Source: Planctomycetota bacterium (GTDB taxonomy: Bacteria > Planctomycetota > SZUA-567 > H5-PLA8). From it: DNA of 39,790 bases. Positions 8,620-17,449 of this stretch are shown one piece after another; positions within the stretch are counted from its first letter, which is position 1, and every line of letters starts with the position of its first letter. The stretch spans positions 1 to 39,790 of the forward strand of contig JAPLOD010000149.1 in the NCBI GenBank assembly GCA_026692735.1, read 5' to 3'. The translations under genes and the position numbers were made by a program. The notes beneath the pieces are model-generated. The model made no database searches. It was not told the origin of the DNA and saw only the letters and a program-made list of their open reading frames with translations.

Positions 8620-8786
8620 GCCTCTGTGATTGACTGTTTGTTGCTCCATCATACATTGTGGCTGAGTCTTCTGCCTTTTCCCGGTGTTCCACACGGCCAT
8701 GTACTCGGCCGCGTCCATTCCGGGTGGAGGTCCTCGTGCTCCTGAATCAAGGCCTTCGCGAGTTCGTACGGCTCTGCCAGGCCCAT
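8620..8786 (-). pseudogene. Possible frameshifted remnant of an unknown small protein
   Basis: The - strand reads YELAKALIQEHEDLHPE in one frame and continues after a 1-nt shift at about 8716 as DAAEYMAVWNTGKRQ. The join gives a plausible amphipathic peptide, with no stop until well after it. I recognise no family. The rest of 8603-8957 holds nothing I can identify. Confidence 0.25.
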
Positions 8787-8970
8787 CGCCCGGCCACGCC
8801 TCCCGAGCCGTCTGCCCACAGCGCCAATGTTGCACGAATGAAGGCCGTGGTCAGGTCGCCGGCCGCAAGGGGCGGCATGATTCCAAACTTGCTGGCGCAC
8901 TTGGGCGGCGTAGGCGTTCGACGGCACGGCAGCGGAGCCTTCACCTCCAGCGGAGACAGGAGTGCCGCAC

Positions 8971-11895
8971 ATGAGTGAACAGCCGAAGAAGCGCCGCAGG
9001 CTACCGCACCTCCGGCTTTCGCCGTTTGTTGCGGTCGCGCTTCTGCTGCTCGGTTCCGATGAAGCTGGCGCCGTCGAGTGGACCAAGGCGGCTACCGTGC
9101 GGGTGAATGTTTCGGGCGAGGAAGGGCGTTCTGTTGCCGGCGCCCGCATCTCCCTGAAGCCCCCAGAAGGCGCCAGCGCGCCTGACGCCAAGACGACGGA
9201 TGCGCGCGGCGACGCCACGTTCGAGCTGATTCATCCCGACTGGGACGCCAATCTGGACATCGCGTGGAACGTCGGCGTCAGGGTCGAGGCAGATGGCTTT
9301 CTGCCGCTCAACGCCGACTGGCAACTTTTCCCTGGCGCCGAAAAGGCAGAGAGGCTTGTGCTCGAGAGCGGCCAGACCACGCGCTTTAGGGTGCGCAACA
9401 CCCAAGGCGTCCCGCTTCCAGGCGTGTCACTGCGCTTCCATAGCGCTACCAAGCAGAATCTGGGGCGCATGGACTTCGGTGAGACTGATGGACAGGGCGT
9501 CTGCGTGTTCGTCCACCCGCAGCTGAGCGCCCGCGCGTCTGTCTATGTGGGAACCGTTGAAGAACGGTTCAGTCCGGAGGCGACAGAGGTCACCGTGGTT
9601 GTGCCGCCGGACAAGATGCCGCCTGGCTATCCGCTGCGGGATCTGACAGTCAGAGTTCTCGACCCCAACGGACGTCCCGCCGCCGGTTGGTTCGTTGCCG
9701 GACGCGTAGCCCGAGGCGTCAGCACATCCTCCACCCACAGCACGATCCAATACCATTGCTACTCGGCCTGGGACGTCTCAGCGCTAGGGGCGGATGGTGT
9801 TATCGTGGCCCGACATGTTGGCGAGCATCTGGCGGTGATTTCGCCCCAAGGCGTTCCTTTCCTCTATCCGCTTTCACCGCGCAACTGGCCGGAAGGCGAG
9901 CGCCGAGTCACCATCAGAATCCCACCAGTGCGCCGGACGCACAGCGGCCAACTCGTCACGGGCGCGGGCGCCCCAGTCGCCGGCTTTCCTCTACGGGTCC
10001 AGAACGTGCAATCGGGCGGCCAGCACTGGGGTGTCTCGTACTACCAAACGACACCGGGTGCGTCCACGCCGGGATGGTGGGGTTTCGGCTCAGGCGCGCC
10101 AATGCAGGTCGGCACATGGACGACTGATGCCGATGGGCGCTACCAGATTCCAATCTACTTCGGGATGCTCTACAGCGTGTATGGAGGCACTCGCGGATTC
10201 TACACGTCCGACCTTGCGTCGGAAACCGTGGCGACCCTGCGAAAATCGGCAGACGACAAGCGCAAGTACAAGCAGGTCATGTTCCGATTCAAGGATGAGA
10301 AAGGAGCCTTGGTCTCTTTCAACTCCTGCAGCTACAGCGGCTACGCCGGACAGAAGCAGTTGACCTCGTCCGGCGGGGGCTTGCTGTCTGACACGCGCGG
10401 TTGCCATCTGTTTGTGGGCGACAAGACGGACCGGATCGAGTTCAAGGCGCGTTCTCACGAGTGGAAGGAGTTCTCAAGGACGTTCAACCTGGACGCCGCC
10501 GGCGACCAGCAATTCGAGGTTACGTTGCCCGAGGACCTGCGCCTGCCGCCGCTGAAAGGAAGGGTCCTTGATCCTGCCGGCAAACCTGTGGAAGACGTCA
10601 GTATCGGCCTCTACCGGCCGCGTGAACGCGGAGCACGGAAAACAGATCGTGAGTATCTCGGCTACAACGCGACAACGGACGCCGAGGGACGGTTCTCTTT
10701 CCCGGCGGCGCCGGACGAATGCCTCGTGAACATGTACCGTTACGCTCCCGATGGGAACACCTCCAGCTTGCCGGGCTGGTGTGAACCGCCGGCGGTGACG
10801 CCGAAGGACCGGGACATCACGGTCCGCTTGCAGCCCTGCGGCTCCGTCCGAGTGCTGCTGCCGGACACGTTCCCGCGTGATCAGAGGCTTTACGTGGCTA
10901 ATGCCAGGGATACGGAAGCGATGGGTTACAGCCTGGTGCATGACGCGGCGGCCCGCGCTTGGGTCGCGCCTTATGTACAACCCGGCCACTTCACTCTGAC
11001 CTCCTATGGCAGCACACTGGACCTTGTTGCCACGGTGGACATGAAGGCTGGTGAGGAAACCGTCGTTGATCTGCGCGAACGCAAGTTCGCCGCCGCCGTG
11101 GAAGCAGAAGCGTGGCACGAACTGATTGTGACATCCGCTGGCCAGCCGGCATCCGGTGCCATCGTAACGCTGTATACCATGCCGCGAGGCGATACGGCTG
11201 CGATTCGGAAACTGATAGCGGAGCTCGGAGACAAAGACTTCGACACGCGCGAGCGGGCCCAGAATCAACTGGCGGAGATGGGCGCCACTGCAATCATGCC
11301 TCTGCGGGAATCCCTCGCGCAGGATAATCCGGAAGTTCGCACCAGAGCGGCGCGCATACTCGAGAAGATCGGCGCCTACGACGATGGATACAGGCGAGTC
11401 GGGGCTGACTTGGCGAACGATGGCGGCCATGTGCGTTTTCGCGGGGTCACAGGCGTGCGCCACGTGGCCGTTGCGCGAGTCCATGGCCGGCAGGTTGGGT
11501 GGCGCGCGTTCACGCTCGAAGAAGGCGGGAAGACTACGATCGAACTCCTACCCGCGCGAACGCTTGTCGTCCAGATTAATGCTTTGAACGACAGCCAATC
11601 CTACGACTGGCGACAGGCGAGACTGAGCGTGCCCGGCTTGGCCGTTGACGAGAGTACGGCGCTCTGGCGAGCCCTGGACCTTGCCGAAGAGGGTGTGTAT
11701 TTCGGCAGCGCCAATCCGCAACGCCTGTTGCGGGACGGGCCGTCCACACGGATCGCGGCAGACCTGCCGGTGGGAAGAACATACTCGGTGGAAATACTCG
11801 GCCAAGGGAACGCGGTCCTGGCCAAGCAAGATGTCCTTCTCCAACAGCAGGACTCGGCAGTCGAGGAGCTTCGGATCAATACGGCGACGAAATAG
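8971..11895 (+). CDS. Secreted protein with carboxypeptidase-regulatory-like repeats and a HEAT-like insert
   Basis: A 974-aa exported protein. AGGAG at 8958-8962 lies 8 nt before ATG 8971. Residues 1-35 are a signal peptide (KKRRRLPHLR, hydrophobic FVAVALLLLG). Most of the protein consists of repeated beta-sandwich units of the carboxypeptidase-regulatory/CNA-B type: VSGEEGRSVAGARISLKPP with TDARGDATFEL, VLDPNGRPAAGW, VTGAGAPVAGFPLRV with TDADGRYQIP, and VLDPAGKPVEDVSIGLYRP with TDAEGRFSFP. About residues 744-804 are a helical insert, LIAELGDKDFDTRERAQNQL followed by AATxI- and ARILEKIG-like turns, matching the HEAT-like segments common in planctomycete secreted proteins. No catalytic motif is seen. 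It is likely an extracellular adhesion or scaffold protein. The gene is intact although its surroundings are decayed. Confidence 0.8.
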   Translation: MSEQPKKRRRLPHLRLSPFVAVALLLLGSDEAGAVEWTKAATVRVNVSGEEGRSVAGARISLKPPEGASAPDAKTTDARGDATFELIHPDWDANLDIAWNVGVRVEADGFLPLNADWQLFPGAEKAERLVLESGQTTRFRVRNTQGVPLPGVSLRFHSATKQNLGRMDFGETDGQGVCVFVHPQLSARASVYVGTVEERFSPEATEVTVVVPPDKMPPGYPLRDLTVRVLDPNGRPAAGWFVAGRVARGVSTSSTHSTIQYHCYSAWDVSALGADGVIVARHVGEHLAVISPQGVPFLYPLSPRNWPEGERRVTIRIPPVRRTHSGQLVTGAGAPVAGFPLRVQNVQSGGQHWGVSYYQTTPGASTPGWWGFGSGAPMQVGTWTTDADGRYQIPIYFGMLYSVYGGTRGFYTSDLASETVATLRKSADDKRKYKQVMFRFKDEKGALVSFNSCSYSGYAGQKQLTSSGGGLLSDTRGCHLFVGDKTDRIEFKARSHEWKEFSRTFNLDAAGDQQFEVTLPEDLRLPPLKGRVLDPAGKPVEDVSIGLYRPRERGARKTDREYLGYNATTDAEGRFSFPAAPDECLVNMYRYAPDGNTSSLPGWCEPPAVTPKDRDITVRLQPCGSVRVLLPDTFPRDQRLYVANARDTEAMGYSLVHDAAARAWVAPYVQPGHFTLTSYGSTLDLVATVDMKAGEETVVDLRERKFAAAVEAEAWHELIVTSAGQPASGAIVTLYTMPRGDTAAIRKLIAELGDKDFDTRERAQNQLAEMGATAIMPLRESLAQDNPEVRTRAARILEKIGAYDDGYRRVGADLANDGGHVRFRGVTGVRHVAVARVHGRQVGWRAFTLEEGGKTTIELLPARTLVVQINALNDSQSYDWRQARLSVPGLAVDESTALWRALDLAEEGVYFGSANPQRLLRDGPSTRIAADLPVGRTYSVEILGQGNAVLAKQDVLLQQQDSAVEELRINTATK

Positions 11896-12175
11896 AAGAC
11901 GCCAGCATTGTGCCGGCCCATCGATTTGGCCCAGTGCTCGATAAGCACGATTCCGGAGCCTTCTCTGAACCTTCAGGCCACTGTAGGGGTTCAGCGACCT
12001 GAGACACAACCGAAATGCCGTTTGTCGCGCCTGAGTTCTCGGTTTTCGCAGCGCGCACTGCCGACGCCGTTGTTGGCGGCTGGCGCCGCTAGCCGTCGGC
12101 CACCGCCGGCTTGACCAGCAGCGCCGTGCTTTCCGCCTTGCCCCGCAATCCGACGCGGCCGATAACGCAGGGACG
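11896..12175. other. Intergenic region with a possible coding remnant
   Basis: No gene can be called. On the - strand 12089-12175 reads CVIGRVGLRGKAESTALLV then KPAVADG and a stop, which resembles the end of a beta-rich protein and may belong to the decayed glycosyl-hydrolase locus next door. Nothing else was recognised. Confidence 0.25.
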
Positions 12176-13015
12176 TCAATCTCTGCCGGATTCAAGCACG
12201 AGTATTCGCGCGGATTCAGCCGGAACTGCGATGGTCGTCTGAGCGCCTGCGGTGACGGCACCCAGGTCTTCGATCCCGCCGGTCTCCGGATTCCACAAGG
12301 AGACCTGGCCGGGTGCGGGGACCGTCATCCAACCTTGGGCCGGAGTCTTGCCGGGGTTGGCGATCAGTATGATCCGGCGACCGGGCTCTTGCCGCTGCAG
12401 GAGTCGGACGCCTTCAGGACCGTCCCACGCGACGGGGTTGGGAACCCGGGCGTTCAGCCAGTTCGTGAGCGGCGTCAGCTTCCCGATCTGTTCCACGTGA
12501 AGGGTTCGCTGCGGGAACTCAGCCAGCAAGGATTTTGCCGCTTGCGTGATGGTCGTGTCCGTCCCTTGGCCCGGCGTTCGGAACGGCAGCGAACCAACGA
12601 TGGCTGCATAACTGCCGGCCTCGACAAAGGAGCGCACGGCCGCCAGTGTCTTGGGATGGAGCATCCGGGGCTCGGGCAGAATCAAGACGCGAAAAGCCTC
12701 CGGACCGACGTGCAGCCGGCCATCCCGGACCAGACCCTGTTGCAGGAATTGCTCACTGATCGTATCGAAGTCGCGTTGCCGACGGAGGAGTTCGTGGCAG
12801 GTGTCGCGGAAGATGCTGTCGATCCGCATGGCGTCCGGATTGCGCTGGATGTAGCGACCGAAGGTGGCGCCGTCGGGAGGCGTGTAGGCGACCCAGACGG
12901 ACGCCTCCGGCACCAACACGGCAACATCCGCCACGTGCGATCCGCGGCGGCAGAGCACTCCCCAACGCCCGGCGAAGTCGGAGAAGGCGGCGTAGAGTCC
13001 CAGCTTGAACCGCGT
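12176..13015 (-). pseudogene. Glycosyl hydrolase, C-terminal part only (GH106-like)
   Basis: The - strand ORF ends at 12176 and stays open well upstream, but recognisable sequence begins only near 13015 (FKLGLYAAFSDFAGRW). It continues with GSHVADVAVLVPEASVW, DFDTISEQFLQQG, FRVLILPEPRMLHPKTL and a closing beta-domain ending in ESARILVLESGRD. This order (HVADVAVLxP, DFDxI, LVLPxxxxL) is that of the region after the catalytic domain in large rhamnosidase-like glycosyl hydrolases (GH106 and relatives, usually ~900-1100 aa). The catalytic part is missing and no plausible start or ribosome-binding site precedes the fragment. I call it a decayed gene; translation from an internal start into a stand-alone domain cannot be excluded. 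Confidence 0.6.
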
Positions 13016-13108
13016 CGGGGATCTGCTGGCGCTCGTCTCCGACCCCTTGCTGCAAGAGCGCGGAGGAGTGTTCGGCTTTTGGGGTGAATGAGGGCTGCGG
13101 GCCGTGCG

Positions 13109-13228
13109 TCAGAGTTCCTTGGGAACAACATGCACGAATCCGGTGTCCTGGTCGAGACTGTGGGCCTCGTCAATGATCAGCAACTGCCGGTCCGCCATCG
13201 AGACAGCGCAGGCCAGGCCGTGGAACGC
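13109..13228 (-). pseudogene. Short C-terminal remnant, sialidase-like or NTPase-like
   Basis: Between TAA (13229-13231) and TGA (13109-13111) the - strand reads GLACAVSMADRQLLIIDEAH then SLDQDTGFVHVVPKEL and stops. LLIIDEAH looks like a Walker B/DEAH box, but no Walker A or other helicase motif is near. The pattern AVSMxDxxLLI, then DTGFVHVVxxEL and a stop also fits the last blade of a secreted sialidase-type propeller, which suits the neighbouring carbohydrate genes. The remaining sequence from 13232 to 13438 shows nothing recognisable. Confidence 0.35.
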
Positions 13229-13438
13229 TTACTTCTACCAGGACCTCTCGCCCTCTGGCAGGATGCGGCGGCGCCTGGATTGCCCATGCAGAGCAAGGAT
13301 CACGAATACCGGTGACAAACTCCGTCCTGGCTGCTTCCCGTCTGGGAAGCGGCCGTTGTGTGCCGCACTTTGGCTGTCAGCTATTTCGGGCCGGGATGCT
13401 CAATAGATGGTGGGAGTACTACGGGATAATCATGGGCG

Positions 13439-14872
13439 TCAGTCGCGCCCGCGGAGCAGGCCCCTGATGATCGTCGGCAGGCCTCGCGCGGCGTAGAAGC
13501 CGGACTTGGCCACCCGTGTCAACTCCTCGAGATCCCGTATCCGGACGATCCTCCGCCAGACATAACCCGGGCTATAGTAGAAGGACCGGAACGCCTTGCT
13601 GCAATAATACTCTACCGTACCAGGTGGGAGGCTGGGAGTGACCATCGTGTACGTGGTGCTGTCGAGACGCTCGTAACTCGGCTGCGCCAAGTAGCCGTTC
13701 TCAAGGGCCCACGTGCGCAGCTCGGTCCCCGGATAGGGCGTCGCGATGTTGAACGAAGCGAAGTTGAGCTTGAGCCGCTTGGCGAAGTCAATCGTGCGCT
13801 GCATCGTCTCTGGCGTCTCGTGCTGGTTGCCGAACATGAAGGAGCACCGCGCGTCAATCCCCGCCTCCTGAGTCATCCGCACCGCCGCACGCACTCGATC
13901 CAGGTCGAGGTTCTTGTGAATGACTTTCTGGATCTCGGGGTCGCCGCTCTCCACACCGAAGCAAAGCTGGTGGCACCCGGCCCGCCTCATCAGGGCGAGT
14001 TTCTCGGGGTTGACGCTGTTCACGTGTGTTTGAGCCACCCACACCACGTCGAGCTTCCGACGGATGAGGCCCTCGCAGACACCGGTCACGTGAGCCGTGT
14101 TGCCAGTGAACATGTCGTCCGAGAAGAACAGTTCACGAACCCCGTAGTCCTTGACGATGTACTCGATCTCGCCGAGGACGTTCTCGGCGGAGCGGAAGCG
14201 CACGGTCTTCGAGGGGGTAGGGTTCAGGGCCTTCGACGAGCAGAACGTGCAGCGATGCGGGCAACCTCGCGAGGTGATGAGGTACGAGGCGGGATGACGC
14301 TTCGCGATGCCCTTGGTCGTGTGGTACTGTGTGATGTCGAATAAGTCGTATGCCGGGAACGGGATCTTGTCCAAGTCCATCACGAACTCGCCCGGCGGGT
14401 TCTGCACAGTCCGCTGGCCGTCGCGGTACAGAATGCTCCCGATCTCGGCAAGGGGCCTCCCGCGGGCGAAATCCTGGATGGTCAGGTCGGCCTCGGAGGT
14501 GAAGACCACGTCCACGCCAGGGATGGCAATGATGTCGTCGGGTAGCAGCCGCGCATGCGGCCCGCCCACGATGACGGGCGTATCCGGCAGCTCTTCTTTG
14601 GCGATCCGGGAAACTCGCGCCAACTGGCCGAGCGTCGTGGAGACAGACGTCAAGCCGACCGCCCGGACCTCCCCCTTGTAGCGGCGGAAGAGATCCCGCA
14701 TGCCGGCGTCATCCAATTCCTTCAGGTTGTCGTCGTGGAGGACGGACTTTACCCCGATCTGCCGGAGGATGGATGCCAGGTATGCGATCCCGAAGGGCGG
14801 CATCCTCGGCCGGAACCGGTTCATGATGAAATCGGCGGCGGGTTGCTGACAGAGATTGATGAACAGGAACAT
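13439..14872 (-). CDS. Radical SAM enzyme with N-terminal B12-binding-type domain
   Basis: A 477-aa enzyme of the BchE-like radical SAM class. Residues 1-140 form the Rossmann-type B12-binding domain (PPFGIAYLASILRQIG, VIVGGPHARLLPDD), but the cobalamin-ligand motif DxHxxG is not seen, so B12 may be absent or bound base-off without a protein His. The core domain carries SRGCPHRCTFC with Cys 204, 208 and 211, the [4Fe-4S] ligands that activate S-adenosylmethionine, then FFSDDMFTGN and CFGVESGDPEI. It is the last gene of the - strand polysaccharide cluster, 151 bp after the GT4 gene, so it may modify the sugar or its lipid carrier. No strong ribosome-binding site precedes ATG 14872. Substrate unknown. 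Confidence 0.88.
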   Translation of the reverse strand: MFLFINLCQQPAADFIMNRFRPRMPPFGIAYLASILRQIGVKSVLHDDNLKELDDAGMRDLFRRYKGEVRAVGLTSVSTTLGQLARVSRIAKEELPDTPVIVGGPHARLLPDDIIAIPGVDVVFTSEADLTIQDFARGRPLAEIGSILYRDGQRTVQNPPGEFVMDLDKIPFPAYDLFDITQYHTTKGIAKRHPASYLITSRGCPHRCTFCSSKALNPTPSKTVRFRSAENVLGEIEYIVKDYGVRELFFSDDMFTGNTAHVTGVCEGLIRRKLDVVWVAQTHVNSVNPEKLALMRRAGCHQLCFGVESGDPEIQKVIHKNLDLDRVRAAVRMTQEAGIDARCSFMFGNQHETPETMQRTIDFAKRLKLNFASFNIATPYPGTELRTWALENGYLAQPSYERLDSTTYTMVTPSLPPGTVEYYCSKAFRSFYYSPGYVWRRIVRIRDLEELTRVAKSGFYAARGLPTIIRGLLRGRD

Positions 14873-15023
14873 GGGTCATCACCATTGGGCCAGGACGCGC
14901 AGTGGCGCGTGCCTCCGGCGCGGCACCGCCATGCCGTACCTGCGCCGGCAACCGGTGGGCGACTGGCAACTATATCACGGCGGCGGCGCCGTGGCACAAC
15001 AGATTACCTTGACCGCCCGACCC

Positions 15024-16205
15024 CTACGGTGTGTTGACGTTGCCCGTTCCGCTGGGGCGCGTTATGAGGGACGCTAGGCGCGGCACGACTTTCGACATCT
15101 CGTAGCGCTCGGTAAAGAGCCGCCATGCGCTGCGGCCCTCTGCCAAACGACGCGCGGGATCGTCCAGGTATGCTTCGCATGCGCGCGCGAAGCCCGCCGC
15201 GTCGTCCTCGCCAACCTGCACGCCACATTGCCCAAGCGCCAGGATCCTGGTCACTTCGCACGCCGGAGAGCCGACCAACAGGAGCGGCAGGCCCGCCGCC
15301 AGAAGGGCGTATGTCTTGCTTGGCGTGCCTACGCCGTTGAACGACGTCTTGATCGAGACGAGGCCAACGTCTCGCGCCACGAAGTTCTTGAACGCAGGCA
15401 GGGCCTTGCCGCCTCCGACAAATGCGAACACGGCCCGCTCATTGTGCGCGACGACGTGTCGAATGCCTTCGTAGAGCGCCGCCGTGTCCTGCGCCAGACC
15501 GTAGTTGCCGAAATACAGGAATACCACGCTGTCCGGCGCGGCGCCCAGGTCCTGGCGAAACTGTATGCTGGCCGGCGGTCGCAGGGGGCGTTCCTCTGCG
15601 CCGGCGATGGCACGGTCCCAATTCGGTGACACGCTTATCGTTGCCCGGGGGACGCCGTGGTCCTGCAGCCGCTGTGCCATCGGCTCGTCCAGCACAATAA
15701 TACGTTCGCAAGCGCGGTATCCCTTCTCTGCCAGACGGGACAATACACCGTATGTCCACTGCGTGCCGCGCACCATGCCTTGTGCGAGCATGGCGTCGGG
15801 GTACGTGTCCATGTTCCAGAGTATTAGGCGGGCCCGTCCCAGTCGGGATGCCAGCGCGCCTGGTATAGCCAGGAGTGGCGGTGTGGTCATGACCACGAGC
15901 ACGTCCGCATTTCTGTGGCGCAGCATTCGCAGACTGGCGCCAACAAAAAAGGAGGCGTAGTCGGCAAGCCGGCCCGCGACCGTCTTGCGTGTGGAGCCGA
16001 GGCACCAGACGCGGCGCACCTTGATGTTCGCCATGGTCTCGTTGCGGGGCGGACACAGTCCGGCGTCCTCGGCGACATAGGGCGTTGAGCCGGTGACGAC
16101 GTGCACGTCATGCTCGCGCGCCATGTGCGACGCCAGGTCCCACAACAGATGCGAGGTCGAGGCGTTAAACGGCGGGAAGTACTTGTTGACGAAGACGATT
16201 GTCAC
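15024..16205 (-). CDS. GT4 glycosyltransferase (WbuB/WcaI-like)
   Basis: A 393-aa GT-B fold glycosyltransferase that should add a sugar to the lipid-linked repeat unit on the cytoplasmic face of the inner membrane. It opens with IVFVNKYFPPFNASTSHLL, typical of the WbuB branch of GT4, and has the donor-site region FLYFGNYGLAQDT and the family motif PSKTYALLAAGLPLLLVG (PSKxYxxLAxGxP). Length is normal. The start is GTG 16205 without a clear ribosome-binding site. It lies 140 bp after the epimerase gene; that gap holds nothing recognisable. Confidence 0.88.
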   Translation of the reverse strand: MTIVFVNKYFPPFNASTSHLLWDLASHMAREHDVHVVTGSTPYVAEDAGLCPPRNETMANIKVRRVWCLGSTRKTVAGRLADYASFFVGASLRMLRHRNADVLVVMTTPPLLAIPGALASRLGRARLILWNMDTYPDAMLAQGMVRGTQWTYGVLSRLAEKGYRACERIIVLDEPMAQRLQDHGVPRATISVSPNWDRAIAGAEERPLRPPASIQFRQDLGAAPDSVVFLYFGNYGLAQDTAALYEGIRHVVAHNERAVFAFVGGGKALPAFKNFVARDVGLVSIKTSFNGVGTPSKTYALLAAGLPLLLVGSPACEVTRILALGQCGVQVGEDDAAGFARACEAYLDDPARRLAEGRSAWRLFTERYEMSKVVPRLASLITRPSGTGNVNTP

Positions 16206-16345
16206 GGCTCGATGGCGTCCGGAACGGGGCCCCTGAACGTTGTGGCATGCCGCAATCGCACCATGCGTTAGGGCCGGCCATTAGAGCCGTCGCCCGAAAC
16301 GCCAACGCGAAAGCGCTCCGCCGGTGATGTTGACGATCGCGACTC

Positions 16346-17281
16346 TTATATCGGGCAGGCCGCCGCCAGCCGGCGTATCCCCTCGGGGAATGGAACGCGT
16401 GGTACGTACCCGAGCAGTTCGCGCGCGCGGGAGATGTCTGCGAGCGAATGCGCCACATCTCCAGCTCGCGGCGGGCCGTATGTCGGCGTGAGACTGGTTC
16501 CAAGCGCATCATTCAGCGCCGCGACCAGGGCATTGAGTGAACTGCGCTCGCCGCAGCCGACGTTTATCGCCTGCCCGTTCAGCGGGCCGCGCACGCGCAT
16601 GGCCAGCAGATTGGCGTGGACGACGTTCACGACGTAGGTGAAATCGCGCGTCTGCTCGCCGTCGCCGTGGATGTGCGGCGCTTGGCCCTGACGCATCAGC
16701 TTCAGGAACAGCGCGATCACAGCGGAATAGGGGCTGTCGGGGTCCTGGCGTGGACCGAAGATGTTGAAGTACCGCAGACAGACCCCGTCCAGCCCGCGGC
16801 AGTGAGCGTACGCGCGCACGTAGTATTCACACGCCAGCTTGCTTGCGGCATACGGACTCATGGGCGCGGGCGGCATTGTCTCCGCGCGTGGCAATCCCGG
16901 CGCGTCTCCGTAGGCGCTTGATGAAGCCGCATACATGATGCGTTTCACGCCCTGTGCCGCGCAGGCATCCAGCAGGCGTAGAGTGGCGATCTCGCCCGCA
17001 CGCTGGGTGGAGAAAGGGTCCTTGACGGAACGCGGGACGCTCGGGATGGCGGCCTGATGGAAGACGTATTCGACGTCCCGGCAGGCCGCCAGCGCGATGT
17101 CAGGATCGCCCACGTCGCCTTCCAGCAGCGAGATGCGAGCAAGGCAGTGCGCCAGGTTGTCGCGCGAACCGGTGCTGAAGTTGTCCACGACGCGGACCGC
17201 GTGGCCTTGTGCCAGCAGCGCGTCCACCAAATGGGAGCCGATGAAACCGGCGCCACCTGTTACGAGAACAGCGTTACCCAT
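16346..17281 (-). CDS. NAD-dependent sugar epimerase/dehydratase (UDP-glucose 4-epimerase-like)
   Basis: A 311-aa short-chain dehydrogenase of the extended type. GGAGFIGSH near residue 9 binds NAD, YAASK carries the catalytic Tyr and Lys, and YFNIFGPRQDP and DFTYVVNVV are signature stretches of the GalE/WbpP group. It would make or interconvert a nucleotide sugar for the glycosyltransferases of the cluster; 4-epimerase is most likely but specificity is not visible. GGAGG lies 5 nt before ATG 17281 in a purine-rich leader. A truncated, mutated copy of its 5' end lies upstream at 18231-18380. Confidence 0.88.
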   Translation of the reverse strand: MGNAVLVTGGAGFIGSHLVDALLAQGHAVRVVDNFSTGSRDNLAHCLARISLLEGDVGDPDIALAACRDVEYVFHQAAIPSVPRSVKDPFSTQRAGEIATLRLLDACAAQGVKRIMYAASSSAYGDAPGLPRAETMPPAPMSPYAASKLACEYYVRAYAHCRGLDGVCLRYFNIFGPRQDPDSPYSAVIALFLKLMRQGQAPHIHGDGEQTRDFTYVVNVVHANLLAMRVRGPLNGQAINVGCGERSSLNALVAALNDALGTSLTPTYGPPRAGDVAHSLADISRARELLGYVPRVPFPEGIRRLAAACPI

Positions 17282-17449
17282 TCCTTCCTCCCCCTATATA
17301 AGGGGCCGCGAGAGTACCGGGAAAATGTGAATCAGCCAATGGGTAGGGCCTCTTTTTTCGCATCCACCAGCGTCTGCAGTTCCGAAGCGGCCACGTGTGG
17401 GTGAGGCTATCCGCGGGCCGGCCACGTGACTTCAGGCAGCGCGCCGGAC

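Noticed and set aside
12335-13087. + strand frame of 250 codons opposite the glycosyl hydrolase fragment
   Set aside because: No family resemblance; the - strand carries clear hydrolase motifs.
13109-13228. A helicase or defence-system gene suggested by IIDEAH
   Set aside because: Only one motif, immediately followed by a stop, with no Walker A nearby; kept only as an ambiguous remnant.
17291-17305. CCCCT-ATATA-AGGGG as an operator before the epimerase gene
   Set aside because: A 5-bp arm is weak and it overlaps the purine-rich ribosome-binding region; no support beyond chance.
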